From: Caenispirillum salinarum AK4
GTDB taxonomy: Bacteria > Pseudomonadota > Alphaproteobacteria > Rhodospirillales > Rhodospirillaceae
NCBI RefSeq assembly: GCF_000315795.1
Contig: NZ_ANHY01000021.1
Location: 92,250-156,249 of the forward strand
DNA: 64,000 bases
Reading direction: 5' to 3'
Shown here: piece after piece, positions 53,200 to 62,006 of the stretch
Layout: each line of letters starts with the position of its first letter
How positions within the stretch are numbered: position 1 is the first letter of the stretch
Position numbers and translations under genes: made by a program
Notes under the pieces: generated by a model
What the model was told of the DNA's origin: nothing
The model's input: the letters and a program-made list of their open reading frames with translations, nothing else
Databases searched by the model: none

Positions 53200-53816
53200 T
53201 GCGCACGCTCCCGCTCATCACGGCGCTGGCCATCCTGCTGCTGGCGCTGACGGCCGCGCCGTCCGCGTGGGCGCACAAGATCAAGCTGTTCGCGACGGTG
53301 GAGGGCACCACCATCACAGGCACCGTCTACGTTCCCGGCGGCGGGCGGGTCTCGGGCGCAGAGGTGACGGCGGCCGGACCGGACGGCGCGGCGCTGGGAA
53401 CGGCCGTCACCGATGCCGAAGGCCGCTTCTCGCTGGAGGCCACCCGCCGGGTGGACCACCTGCTGGAGGTCGATACCGGTGACGGCCACCGCGCCACCTT
53501 CCGCGTCACCGCCGCCCAGTTGCCGCCCACCCTGCCTGGACCAAAGGGGGCGCCCGCCTCCGCCAAGGCCGCCCCGGCGGCCGAAACCCAGCCGGCGCAG
53601 GACACCGCGGCGCCGGCCATGTCGGAAGCCGCCCTGGAGGCCGTCGTCGCCCGCGCGGTGGCGGCCCAGGTCAACCCGCTGCGCGAGCAGATGGCCGCCC
53701 GGGAAGACCGCCTGCGCCTTCAGGACGTCCTGGGCGGGCTCGGCTGGATCATGGGCGTGACGGGCATCGGCTTCTTCCTTCTGGCGCGGCGGGAGCGCAA
53801 GCGCGGCGGCGGATGA
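53199..53816 (+). CDS. NikL/CbiL-like accessory protein of the metal transporter
   Basis: The 205-aa protein has a signal peptide (ending APSAWA), a beta-sandwich-like domain (HKIKLFATVEGTTITGTVY, about 26-110), an Ala/Pro-rich linker, and a C-terminal TM helix (GWIMGVTGIGFFLLA). NikL/CbiL proteins replace NikN in some ECF systems. It overlaps cbiM by TGATG. The following gene is unrelated. Confidence 0.78.
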   Translation: MRTLPLITALAILLLALTAAPSAWAHKIKLFATVEGTTITGTVYVPGGGRVSGAEVTAAGPDGAALGTAVTDAEGRFSLEATRRVDHLLEVDTGDGHRATFRVTAAQLPPTLPGPKGAPASAKAAPAAETQPAQDTAAPAMSEAALEAVVARAVAAQVNPLREQMAAREDRLRLQDVLGGLGWIMGVTGIGFFLLARRERKRGGG

Positions 53817-53884
53817 TGGACTTCCATGCTGCGGCGCGGCAGGATGCGGGCTGATCCTGACTCCGAGAGGCCGCGCCGTCCGCC

Positions 53885-54178
53885 ATGCTGCGTCACATCG
53901 TCCTGTTTTCCGCCAAGGACCCTGCCGACATTCCCGCCATCCGCGACGGCCTGTCCATCCTGCGCGATATCCCGCACGCCCGGCTTCTGGAAGTGGCCGT
54001 GAACGAACGCCACGATGCCCTGTCCGACGAGCCGGACGTGGTGGTCTACGGCGAGTTCGACGACGCCGAGGCCCTGGCCGCCTACAAGGCGCATCCGCTC
54101 TACCTGGAAAGCATCCGCCGCGTCCGCCCCCTGCGCGACATGCGCCTGGCCGTGGACTACACGGTGCCGGCGGGGTGA
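53885..54178 (+). CDS. Dabb (stress-responsive A/B barrel) protein
   Basis: The 97-aa protein opens MLRHIVLFSAKD and has VVYGEFDDAEALAAYKAHPLY, matching the Dabb family of dimeric alpha/beta-barrels. The function is unclear. It lies 68 nt after the metal transporter genes. Confidence 0.85.
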   Translation: MLRHIVLFSAKDPADIPAIRDGLSILRDIPHARLLEVAVNERHDALSDEPDVVVYGEFDDAEALAAYKAHPLYLESIRRVRPLRDMRLAVDYTVPAG

Positions 54179-54224
54179 CGCGCGGGGGCTGTGCCGCGCC
54201 GGCGGCTGGTGCTAGGCTGGGTCC

Positions 54225-54653
54225 ATGAGCGCCATCACCCTTCCCGAGTTCCAGAAGATCATCGAGGCCGACGCGCCCTTCGTGCCCGTCTTCGGCATCG
54301 AGACCGTGTCCATCGGCACGGGCGAGGCGACCCTGCGCATCGCCCAGCGGCACGACCTGCTGCGCGGCCCCAACCGCGACCGCATGGCCGAGCCCGTGCT
54401 CATGGCGCTGGCCGACCTGACGCTGTATGCGGTCGTGCTCAGCCATGTCGGTCCCGTCGCCCTGGCCGTGACCACCAGCATGTCCGTCGACGTGGTCGAC
54501 ACGCCCGGCGCCAGCAGCGTCGTCGCCCACGGCCGCACGCTCAAGGCGGGCAAGCGCCTGGTCGTCGCCGGCGTGCGCATCACCGCCGAGGACGACGGCC
54601 GCCCCATCGCCAACTGCACCGGCACCTACTCCATCCCCCCGGCACGATTGTAA
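54225..54653 (+). CDS. PaaI-family hotdog thioesterase-like protein
   Basis: The 142-aa hotdog protein has ATLRIAQRHDLLRGPNR and ADLTLYAVVL, then VVDTPGASSVVAHGRTLKAG, consistent with PaaI-type acyl-CoA thioesterases. No substrate can be told. Confidence 0.78.
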   Translation: MSAITLPEFQKIIEADAPFVPVFGIETVSIGTGEATLRIAQRHDLLRGPNRDRMAEPVLMALADLTLYAVVLSHVGPVALAVTTSMSVDVVDTPGASSVVAHGRTLKAGKRLVVAGVRITAEDDGRPIANCTGTYSIPPARL

Positions 54654-54771
54654 CCCATTGGTTCCATTAGGTCCGAACGCCCCTTACCTTTAACCGGCCG
54701 GACGATTGAAACGGACCGGCCGGCGCCCATAATGTGGGTAAGGGCTATGAGGAGGAGGGGACGGCTCGGTT

Positions 54772-56544
54772 ATGGGTCTGGATAACGTTTTTCACGAACT
54801 TTCGATCGTGCTGCTGTTCGCGGCGGCCGTGGGCGCGATCGGCCTGGTGCTGAAGCAGCCGCTTGTGGTGTCGTTCATCGCCGCCGGCATCCTGGCCGGA
54901 CCGTCGGTGCTGGACATCGCCACGGCGTCGGAGCACCTGGACGTGCTGGCGAAGTTCGGCATCGCCATCCTGCTGTTCGTCGTCGGCCTGAAGCTCGACC
55001 TCCATTTGATCCGCACCATGGGCGCCGTGGCGCTGACGACGGGCCTGGGGCAGGTGTTGTTCACCTCCGTCATCGGCTTTTTCATATGCCTGTGGCTGGG
55101 CATCGACCCGCTGGCGAGCCTGTATATCGCCGTCGCCATCACCTTTTCGTCGACCATCATCATCGTCAAGCTGCTGTCGGATAAAGGCGAGATCGACGCC
55201 CTGCACGGCCGCGTCGCGCTGGGCTTCCTGATCGTGCAGGACATCGTGGTGGTGCTGGTGATGGTGGTCGTCTCGGCGCTGGCCGCCGGCACCGGCACGA
55301 CCAACGGCGAGGAACTCGGCGCCGCCGGCATCGCGCTGCGCGTGGGCGAGGTGGTCGGCAAGGGCGTGCTGATGGTGGGCGCGGTCGCACTGTTCATCCG
55401 CTACCTCGCCCGGCCCATGTTCGACCGCATCGCCCGCTCGCAGGAACTGATGGTGCTGCTGGCCGTGGGCCTGGCCGTCGCGTTTGCCTCGGGCGCCGAC
55501 CTGCTGGGCTTCAGCATGGAACTGGGCGCCTTCCTGGCGGGCGTGGCGCTGGCCTCCACCCCCTACCGCGACGTCATCGGGGCGCGCCTGAACCCCTTGC
55601 GCGACTTCATGCTGCTGTTCTTCTTCATCTCGCTCGGCAGCCACATGGACGTGTCCACGGTCGGCGACCAGATCCTGCCCGCCCTGGTGCTGTCGGCCTT
55701 CGTGCTGATCGGCAACCCGCTCATCGTGCTGGTCATCATGGGCGTGATGGGCTACCGCAAGCGCACCGGCTTCCTGGCCGGGCTGACGGTGGCCCAGATC
55801 AGCGAATTCTCGCTCATCTTCATGGCCATGGGCCTGGCGCTGGGCCACGTCTCCGGCGCCGACGTGGGGCTGGTGACGCTGGTGGGCATCGTGACCATCG
55901 GCCTGTCCACCTACATGATCCTTTATTCCCACCGCCTCTACCGCTGGCTGGAGCCCGTGCTCGGGCCGTTCGAGCGCAAGGTGGCCCACCGCGAGGCGGG
56001 GGCCGAGGAGGAGGTCGTGGAAGCGCGCCCCGACGTCATCCTGTTCGGCCTCGGGCGCTATGGCAGCAACATCGTGCGCGGCCTGGCGCGGCGGGACGTC
56101 GCGGTCCTGGGCGTCGACTTCGACCCCGAGGTGGTGCGCGAACGGCGCGAGGCCGGATGGTCGGTGGTCTACGGCGACGCCAGCGACCCCGATTTCGCCG
56201 AGACCCTGCCGCTGTCCACCGCCAGCTGGGTGGTCCTGGCCGTCCCCGCCGTGCGCCCCGTGCCCGGCGCCTCCGACCCCAGCGAGACGAACGTGCGCGC
56301 CCTGCGCACCGGCGGCTATACTGGACGCATCGCCGCCACCGCGCACTCCGCCGCCGACGCCGCCCGGCTGAAGCGCGCCGGCGCCGACGTGGTGCTGCTG
56401 CCCTACGCCGACGCCGCCCGCCGCGCGGTGGAGGTGATCGCCGATGCCGACGCCGACTCTGACGCCGACGCCGATTCCTCCGCCGAAACGGCGTCCAGCA
56501 CCGTCACACCTTATCGCCGAGGAGCCGCCGCCGATGCCTCCTGA
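54772..56544 (+). CDS. CPA2 monovalent cation:proton antiporter with TrkA-N domain
   Basis: The 590-aa protein has about 12 TM helices (residues 5-390), including VVSFIAAGILAGPSVLD, and a TrkA-N nucleotide-binding domain (VILFGLGRYGSNIVRGLA, about 420-560), as in YbaL and KefB. It exchanges K+ or Na+ for protons. Its 3' end overlaps the universal stress gene by 11 nt. The start has GAGGAGGGG upstream. Confidence 0.92.
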   Translation: MGLDNVFHELSIVLLFAAAVGAIGLVLKQPLVVSFIAAGILAGPSVLDIATASEHLDVLAKFGIAILLFVVGLKLDLHLIRTMGAVALTTGLGQVLFTSVIGFFICLWLGIDPLASLYIAVAITFSSTIIIVKLLSDKGEIDALHGRVALGFLIVQDIVVVLVMVVVSALAAGTGTTNGEELGAAGIALRVGEVVGKGVLMVGAVALFIRYLARPMFDRIARSQELMVLLAVGLAVAFASGADLLGFSMELGAFLAGVALASTPYRDVIGARLNPLRDFMLLFFFISLGSHMDVSTVGDQILPALVLSAFVLIGNPLIVLVIMGVMGYRKRTGFLAGLTVAQISEFSLIFMAMGLALGHVSGADVGLVTLVGIVTIGLSTYMILYSHRLYRWLEPVLGPFERKVAHREAGAEEEVVEARPDVILFGLGRYGSNIVRGLARRDVAVLGVDFDPEVVRERREAGWSVVYGDASDPDFAETLPLSTASWVVLAVPAVRPVPGASDPSETNVRALRTGGYTGRIAATAHSAADAARLKRAGADVVLLPYADAARRAVEVIADADADSDADADSSAETASSTVTPYRRGAAADAS

Positions 56545-57388
56545 TATCGCCCCGCCTGCCACCATCCTCATGGCCACCGACCTCTCGGCCCGCGCCGACC
56601 GCGCATTGACCCGCGCCGTCCACATGGCGCGCGAGACCGGCGCGGCGCTGGAGGTGCTGCACGTGGTCGACCAGGACCTGCCGCCGGCCCTGCGCGATGC
56701 CCACCACCTGCAGGCCGAACGCCTCGTTCGCGAACAGGTCGCCGCCCTGGCCGAGAACACCTCCGTGCAATGGGACGTGCGCATCGCCGCAGGCATCGAT
56801 ATCGAAGAGATCATCCGCCACGCAGAGGCCGCCGGTGCCGGGGTCATCGTCCTGGGGGCCTCGCGGCCCGGGCGCTTCCGCTCCATCGTCTTCGGCGCCA
56901 CCGCCAACCGCGTCATGCGCCTGAGCCGCGTGCCCGTGCTGGTGGTCAAGGCCGGCTTCCGGGGCGCCTACCGGCAGGTGATGGCGGCCGTCGACACCTC
57001 CCCCGCCGCGGCCCGCGCCCTGGAGCACGCGCTTGCCTGGTGGCCCGAGGCGACGACCGAAGCAGTGCACGTCACCGACCCGGCGCTTCCCGCCCTGCTG
57101 CCCGCCAGCGACGAATACAGCGCCGACACCCACGACACCGCCGTCAACGCGCTCTATCCGCTGGTCCACCGCCTGCGCCACGACACCGGCCACCGCCTGC
57201 CCCTGGAAATCGTGGAAGGCCAGGCCGGCCCCGCCCTGGTGGCACGGCTGAAACGGTTCGCCACCGACCTGGCCGCCATCGGCTCCATCGGCGACACCTC
57301 CCCCTTCCGCGCCGCCTTCGGAGGCACCGCCGACCACCTCATCCACGAAGCCCCCTGCGACGTGCTGGTGGTACCGCCGGTGGCTTGA
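56534..57388 (+). CDS. Tandem-domain universal stress protein
   Basis: The 284-aa protein has two Usp domains. The first (about 10-145) shows ILMATDLSARADRALTRAV, HVVDQD and VIVLGASRPGRF...VLVVK; the second (about 150-284) shows AAVDTSPAAARALEHAL and ends CDVLVVPP. Usp proteins bind ATP and often regulate antiporters. ATG 56534 lies inside the antiporter gene, which suggests coupling. Confidence 0.88.
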   Translation: MPPDIAPPATILMATDLSARADRALTRAVHMARETGAALEVLHVVDQDLPPALRDAHHLQAERLVREQVAALAENTSVQWDVRIAAGIDIEEIIRHAEAAGAGVIVLGASRPGRFRSIVFGATANRVMRLSRVPVLVVKAGFRGAYRQVMAAVDTSPAAARALEHALAWWPEATTEAVHVTDPALPALLPASDEYSADTHDTAVNALYPLVHRLRHDTGHRLPLEIVEGQAGPALVARLKRFATDLAAIGSIGDTSPFRAAFGGTADHLIHEAPCDVLVVPPVA

Positions 57389-57418
57389 GGGCTTCGGCGC
57401 GCTGCGCCGATGGAAGGC

Positions 57419-57441
57419 GGGGGAGGCGACGCGCCTCCCCC
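57419..57441. terminator. Hairpin between convergent usp and MNT genes
   Basis: Perfect 10-bp arms GGGGGAGGCG (57419-57428) and CGCCTCCCCC (57432-57441) with loop ACG. A GGACCCCCT tail follows. It probably ends both units. Confidence 0.7.
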
Positions 57442-57454
57442 GGACCCCCTGCGG

Positions 57455-57799
57455 TTAGGGGGAGCGGTGCCAGACGGTGACGCCGTCGCGGTCGATCTCC
57501 GCCATCATGTGCGGGTCCCGGGCCGGGTCCAGGTAGATGACGTCCACCGGACGCTCCAGCGGCAGAAGTGCGGCGGTGTCCAAGTCGCCTGGGCGTACGC
57601 CCTCGCCGATCACCGCGAGGTCCACGTCGGACAGGCCGTGAAAATCGCCGCGCGCGACCGAGCCGAAGGTGGCAATCCGCTCAACACGAGGCGCCTTCTC
57701 GGCGCCGGAGAGAATTTCGCGCAGGCAGGACAGGATTTCACCGCGGATGCGTTCGCGGGACGCCTTGGCGCGGGCGGCGATGTCCAGGGGGAGTGTCAT
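57455..57799 (-). CDS. MNT-type nucleotidyltransferase antitoxin
   Basis: The 114-aa protein has the minimal nucleotidyltransferase motif FGSVARGDFHGLSDVDLAVI (GS-x-R-G then S-D-x-D). MntA-like antitoxins AMPylate or bind the HEPN partner. ATG 57799 overlaps the HEPN stop (ATGA). Confidence 0.88.
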   Translation of the reverse strand: MTLPLDIAARAKASRERIRGEILSCLREILSGAEKAPRVERIATFGSVARGDFHGLSDVDLAVIGEGVRPGDLDTAALLPLERPVDVIYLDPARDPHMMAEIDRDGVTVWHRSP

Positions 57800-58194
57800 G
57801 CCCCCTCTCCGAACTTGCTCCACGCCGCTTCCGCCACTGTTAGAGCGCGCGTTGCGCGGTCCGCATCAAACATCTCGCCCGGCGCCGTCAGGGCATCGCC
57901 CATGGGGTAGCGTGCGGTCACCGCGAAGTCGCTGAGTTCATTCAAAGCGCCCAGATCGCGCCGCTCCTCCGGCGTCAGAAGCCCAACCTGCTCCAGGACA
58001 CGAGCCAGTCCCACAAGGTCATGGGTGCGAGGCGGCGTCTGCCCGGCCTCGATCAACACGGCCTTGAACAGCTTCTCGACCGACTGCTGGGCAGCATTGC
58101 ACGCCCACTCGAAGTCCTCCATCTCGAAGGACTTTCGAGAGTGCGCCAGATCGCGCCCCGCCTGCCGGCGCCAAGCATCGGCCACGGGCGTCAT
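57796..58194 (-). CDS. HEPN-domain toxin
   Basis: The 132-aa helical HEPN protein has DLAHSRKSFEMEDFEWACNA, AAQQSVEKLFKAVLIEAG and THDLVGLARVLEQ. HEPN toxins are RNases using an R-x4-6-H motif; here the visible Arg-Thr-His near residue 74 does not match that spacing, so catalysis is uncertain. It is coupled to the downstream nucleotidyltransferase. Confidence 0.82.
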   Translation of the reverse strand: MTPVADAWRRQAGRDLAHSRKSFEMEDFEWACNAAQQSVEKLFKAVLIEAGQTPPRTHDLVGLARVLEQVGLLTPEERRDLGALNELSDFAVTARYPMGDALTAPGEMFDADRATRALTVAEAAWSKFGEGA

Positions 58195-58284
58195 ATGCGG
58201 CCTTTCGTCGTCATGGGGCTATTGTCGGCCAACACCGCCCAACACACAAGCCGGTCCAGGACCCGCCGGGTCCTGGCGGGGAGT

Positions 58285-58305
58285 GTGAGGGGCGGCGCCC
58301 CTCAC
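58285..58305 (-). terminator. Hairpin after ecm
   Basis: Perfect 9-bp arms GTGAGGGGC (58285-58293) and GCCCCTCAC (58297-58305). It lies 23 nt past the ecm stop, in the interval to the HEPN gene. Confidence 0.65.
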
Positions 58306-58327
58306 CGGCGCGGCAGCGCCTCCCACA

Positions 58328-60340
58328 TCAAGCGGCTTCCTGCGTCTCGCTGTCGACCAGTTCGATGATGTCGCCGACGATCTGGGTCAGGTCGTAGTCC
58401 TTGGGCGTGTAGACGCGCGCCACGCCGGCGGCCTTGAGGGTCTGTTCGTCCTCGTGCGGGATGATGCCGCCGACGATGACCGGAGTATCCCCCAGCCCTG
58501 CCGCGCGCATGCGGTCCATGACGTCGGTGACCAGCGTCACATGGCTGCCCGACAGGATGGACAGGCCGACCACGTGCACGCCTTCTTCCAGCGCGGCGTT
58601 GACGATCTGCGCCGGGGTGAGGCGGATGCCTTCGTAAACCACTTCCATGCCGGCGTCGCGGGCGCGGACGGCCACCTGCTCGGCGCCGTTGGAGTGGCCG
58701 TCCAGCCCCGGCTTGCCGACGAGGATCTTCACGCGGCGGCCCAGGCGGTCGGAGACCTGGTCGACGCGTTCGCGCACCTTGACCATGCCGCCTTCCTTGG
58801 CCGCGCCCGCCGCCCGGCCGACGCCGGTCGGCGCCCGGTATTCGCCGAAGATTTCGCGCAGCGTCTGCGACCATTCGCCGGTGGTGACGCCGGCGTGGGC
58901 GCAGGCGATGGAGGGCTCCATGATGTTGCGGTCTTCCTTCGCGGCGGCGGCGAGGTCGGCCAGGGCCTTGTCGGCGGCGGCCTGATCGCGGTTGGAGCGC
59001 CAGCCGTTCAGGGCATCGATCTGCGCCTTCTCGAAGCTTTCATCCACGGTCATGATGGAGCCTTCGCCGGTGGTGAGCGGGCTGGGCTCCGCTTCCTGGA
59101 AGGCGTTGACGCCCACCACCGTCATGTCGCCGGACTCGATCGCCTTCAGGCGCCTCGTGTTGGATTCCACCAGCCGCTGCTTCATGTAGCTGGACTCGAC
59201 GGCCGAGATGGCGCCGCCCATGGCGTCGATGCGGGCCAGTTCCTCGCGCGCCTGTTCCTTCAGGGCCTCGACCTTGGCGTCGACCACGGCGGAGCCGTCG
59301 AACAGGTCGCCGTATTCCAGCAGGTCGGTCTCGTAGGCGACGATCTGCTGGAGGCGCAGCGACCACTGCTGATCCCACGGGCGCGGCAGGCCCAGCGCCT
59401 CGTTCCAGGCGGGAAGCTGCACGGCGCGGGCGCGGGCCTTCTTCGACAACGTGACAGCCAGCATCTCCACCAGGATGCGGTAGACGTTGTTTTCCGGCTG
59501 CTGCTCGGTCAGGCCCAGGCTGTTGACCTGCACGCCGTAGCGGAAGCGGCGGTACTTCGGATCTTCCACGCCATAGCGGTTGACGCAGATTTCATCCCAC
59601 AGGTCCACGAAGGCGCGCATCTTGCACATCTCGGTGATGAAGCGGATGCCGGCGTTGACGAAGAAGCTGATGCGGCCGACCACCTTGGGGAAGTCCTCCG
59701 CCGGCACCTGGCCGGAATCGCGCACCGTGTCCAGCACCGCCTGGGCGGTGGCGAGCGCGAAGGCCAGTTCCTGCTCGGGCGTCGCGCCGGCTTCCTGCAG
59801 GTGGTAGCTGCACACGTTCATGGGGTTCCACTTGGGAACCTCCTTATAGGTGAAGGCCACTACGTCGTTGGTCAGCTTGAGGCTCGGCTGCGGCGGGAAG
59901 ATGTAGGTGCCGCGCGACAGGTATTCCTTGACGATGTCGTTCTGCGTGGTGCCCTGGAGGCTCTTGCGCTCCGCCCCCTGGCGCTCGGCGGCGGCGATGT
60001 AGAGCGACAGCAGCCACGGCGCCGGGGCATTGATGGTCATGGAGGTGTTCATCTGCCCGAGCGGAATGCCGTCGAACAGGGTTTCCATGTCGCCCAGGTG
60101 GCAGACCGGCACGCCCACCTTGCCCACTTCGCCGCGCGCCAGCGGGTGGTCGGAGTCGTAGCCCGTCTGGGTCGGCAGGTCGAAGGCCACCGAGAGGCCC
60201 GTCTGGCCGCGGGAAAGATTCTTTCGGTAGAGCTTGTTGCTCTCCACGGCCGACGAATGACCCGAATAGGTCCGGAAAAGCCAGGGCTTGTCACGCTTGG
60301 GCGCCGACTCGGCGGTGGTGGAAGCGGGCTTCTCGGTCAT
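58328..60340 (-). CDS. ecm: Ethylmalonyl-CoA mutase
   Basis: The 670-aa B12-dependent mutase converts (2R)-ethylmalonyl-CoA to (2S)-methylsuccinyl-CoA in acetyl-CoA assimilation. The N-terminal mutase domain begins WLFRTYSGHSSA, and the C-terminal cobalamin domain (about 535-665) has PGLDGHSNGAEQ (D-x-H-x-x-G), LSILSGSHVT and VIVGGIIP. The divergent ccr identifies it as ecm rather than methylmalonyl-CoA mutase. Confidence 0.94.
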   Translation of the reverse strand: MTEKPASTTAESAPKRDKPWLFRTYSGHSSAVESNKLYRKNLSRGQTGLSVAFDLPTQTGYDSDHPLARGEVGKVGVPVCHLGDMETLFDGIPLGQMNTSMTINAPAPWLLSLYIAAAERQGAERKSLQGTTQNDIVKEYLSRGTYIFPPQPSLKLTNDVVAFTYKEVPKWNPMNVCSYHLQEAGATPEQELAFALATAQAVLDTVRDSGQVPAEDFPKVVGRISFFVNAGIRFITEMCKMRAFVDLWDEICVNRYGVEDPKYRRFRYGVQVNSLGLTEQQPENNVYRILVEMLAVTLSKKARARAVQLPAWNEALGLPRPWDQQWSLRLQQIVAYETDLLEYGDLFDGSAVVDAKVEALKEQAREELARIDAMGGAISAVESSYMKQRLVESNTRRLKAIESGDMTVVGVNAFQEAEPSPLTTGEGSIMTVDESFEKAQIDALNGWRSNRDQAAADKALADLAAAAKEDRNIMEPSIACAHAGVTTGEWSQTLREIFGEYRAPTGVGRAAGAAKEGGMVKVRERVDQVSDRLGRRVKILVGKPGLDGHSNGAEQVAVRARDAGMEVVYEGIRLTPAQIVNAALEEGVHVVGLSILSGSHVTLVTDVMDRMRAAGLGDTPVIVGGIIPHEDEQTLKAAGVARVYTPKDYDLTQIVGDIIELVDSETQEAA

Positions 60341-60626
60341 GCGGATCTCCTCCGAAAGCGGTGACAGCGCACCAAAGTTTCAACCCTGGGTTTGGCCGTG
60401 GCGTCATTTTGTTTCGCCCGTCATGGCCTGTTGTGCAAGAAAGTATCATTTTGTGCATTGCGAAGAAAGCGACAAAACGCTAAGGATGGGTCAACGCCGT
60501 CCGCCGCAACCAACGTCCCACCGCGGCCATTGGCTTCCTGGTGCAGCGCAACATGGGGACGCAACGCCCGCGCCGCTGCCGATGTCCCTTGGACGGCCCG
60601 GACACGACAAAGGGGAGTGCGTATAG
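60341..60626. promoter_or_regulatory. Divergent promoter region of ecm and ccr
   Basis: AT-rich DNA at about 60400-60480 lies between the divergent genes. The 7-mer TTGTGCA occurs at 60431-60437 and 60451-60457, 20 bp apart, each followed by AAGAAAG or GAAGAAAG. Equal phase on the helix suggests regulator binding. No clear sigma70 box was picked. Confidence 0.45.
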
Positions 60627-61907
60627 ATGACCAGCACGGCCGAAGTGATCGAGCTTAAAGCCGGTCAGGAAAAGAAGGACCTCTACGAGATCGGCGAAAT
60701 CCCGCCGCTCGGCCACGTGCCCAAGAAGATGTATGCCTGGGCCATCCGCCGCGAGCGTCATGGCGAGCCGGAAGAGTCTTTCCAGGTTGAAACCGTGGAT
60801 GTCGTCGAGCCCGACAGCCACGAGGTGCTGGTCATGGTCATGGCCGCCGGCGTCAATTACAACGGCGTGTGGGCCGGCCTCGGCAAGCCCATCAGCCCGT
60901 TCGACGTGCATGGCGCCGACTACCACATCGCGGGCTCCGACGCCTCGGGCATCGTGTGGGCCGTGGGGTCGAAGGTGAAGAACTGGAAGGTGGGCGACGA
61001 GGTCGTCATCCACTGCAACCAGGACGATGGCGACGACGAGGAATGCAATGGCGGCGACCCGCTGCTCTCCCCCACCCAGCGCATCTGGGGCTACGAGACG
61101 CCGGACGGCTCCTTCGCCCAGTTCACCACGGTCCAGGCGCAGCAGCTGATGCCGCGCCCCAGGCACCTGACCTGGGAAGAGAGCGCCTGCTACACCCTGA
61201 CGCTGGCGACCGCCTACCGCATGCTGTTCGGCCACCGCCCGCACGTGCTGCGTCCCGGCCACAACGTGCTGATCTGGGGCGCCTCGGGCGGCCTGGGGTC
61301 CATGGCGATCCAGCTGTGCGCCACCGCCGGCGCCAACGCCATCGGCGTGATTTCCGATGAATCCAAGCGCGACTTCGTCATGAGCCTGGGTGCCAAGGCC
61401 GTGCTGAACCGCAAGGACTTCAACTGCTGGGGCCAGCTGCCGACCGTGAACGGCGAGGGCTTCAAGGAGTACATGAAGGAGACCCGCAAGTTCGGCAAGG
61501 CGATCTGGGAGATCACCGGCAAGGGCAACGATGTCGACATCGTGTTCGAGCACCCCGGCGAGATGACCTTCCCCGTCAGCTGCAACGTGGTCAAGCGCGG
61601 CGGCATGGTGGTGTTCTGCGCCGGCACCACGGGCTTCAACCTAACCTTCGACGCCCGCTTCGTGTGGATGCGCCAGAAGCGTATCCAGGGCAGCCACTTC
61701 GCCCACCTGAAGCAGGCCAGCCAGGCCAACCGCCTAGTGATCGAGCGCCGCATCGACCCCTGCATGTCGGAAGTGTTCTCGTGGGAGGACATCGCCAAGG
61801 CGCACACCAAGATGATGAACAACCAGCACAAGCCCGGTAACATGGCCGTGATGGTCCAGGCCAAGGTGCCCGGCCGCCGCACCATCGAGGACGTGCTGGA
61901 GGGCTGA
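60627..61907 (+). CDS. ccr: Crotonyl-CoA carboxylase/reductase
   Basis: The 426-aa MDR-family enzyme carboxylates crotonyl-CoA with NADPH to (2S)-ethylmalonyl-CoA. It shows AGVNYNGVWAGLGKP with a CO2-binding Asn, DGSFAQFTTV with the Phe, the NADP loop IWGASGGLGSMAIQL, FEHPGE and a late GSHFAH with the His, as in known Ccr. It begins an ethylmalonyl-CoA gene set with mcd. Confidence 0.95.
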   Translation: MTSTAEVIELKAGQEKKDLYEIGEIPPLGHVPKKMYAWAIRRERHGEPEESFQVETVDVVEPDSHEVLVMVMAAGVNYNGVWAGLGKPISPFDVHGADYHIAGSDASGIVWAVGSKVKNWKVGDEVVIHCNQDDGDDEECNGGDPLLSPTQRIWGYETPDGSFAQFTTVQAQQLMPRPRHLTWEESACYTLTLATAYRMLFGHRPHVLRPGHNVLIWGASGGLGSMAIQLCATAGANAIGVISDESKRDFVMSLGAKAVLNRKDFNCWGQLPTVNGEGFKEYMKETRKFGKAIWEITGKGNDVDIVFEHPGEMTFPVSCNVVKRGGMVVFCAGTTGFNLTFDARFVWMRQKRIQGSHFAHLKQASQANRLVIERRIDPCMSEVFSWEDIAKAHTKMMNNQHKPGNMAVMVQAKVPGRRTIEDVLEG

Positions 61908-62006
61908 TCGCCCGCCGCATCATCACCGCAGAAGGCGCGCCCGGCCGCTCATCCGGGCGGGCGCGCCGACCGTCCCTTCCCCTGCCATGCGAGAAGATCC
62001 GTGCAG

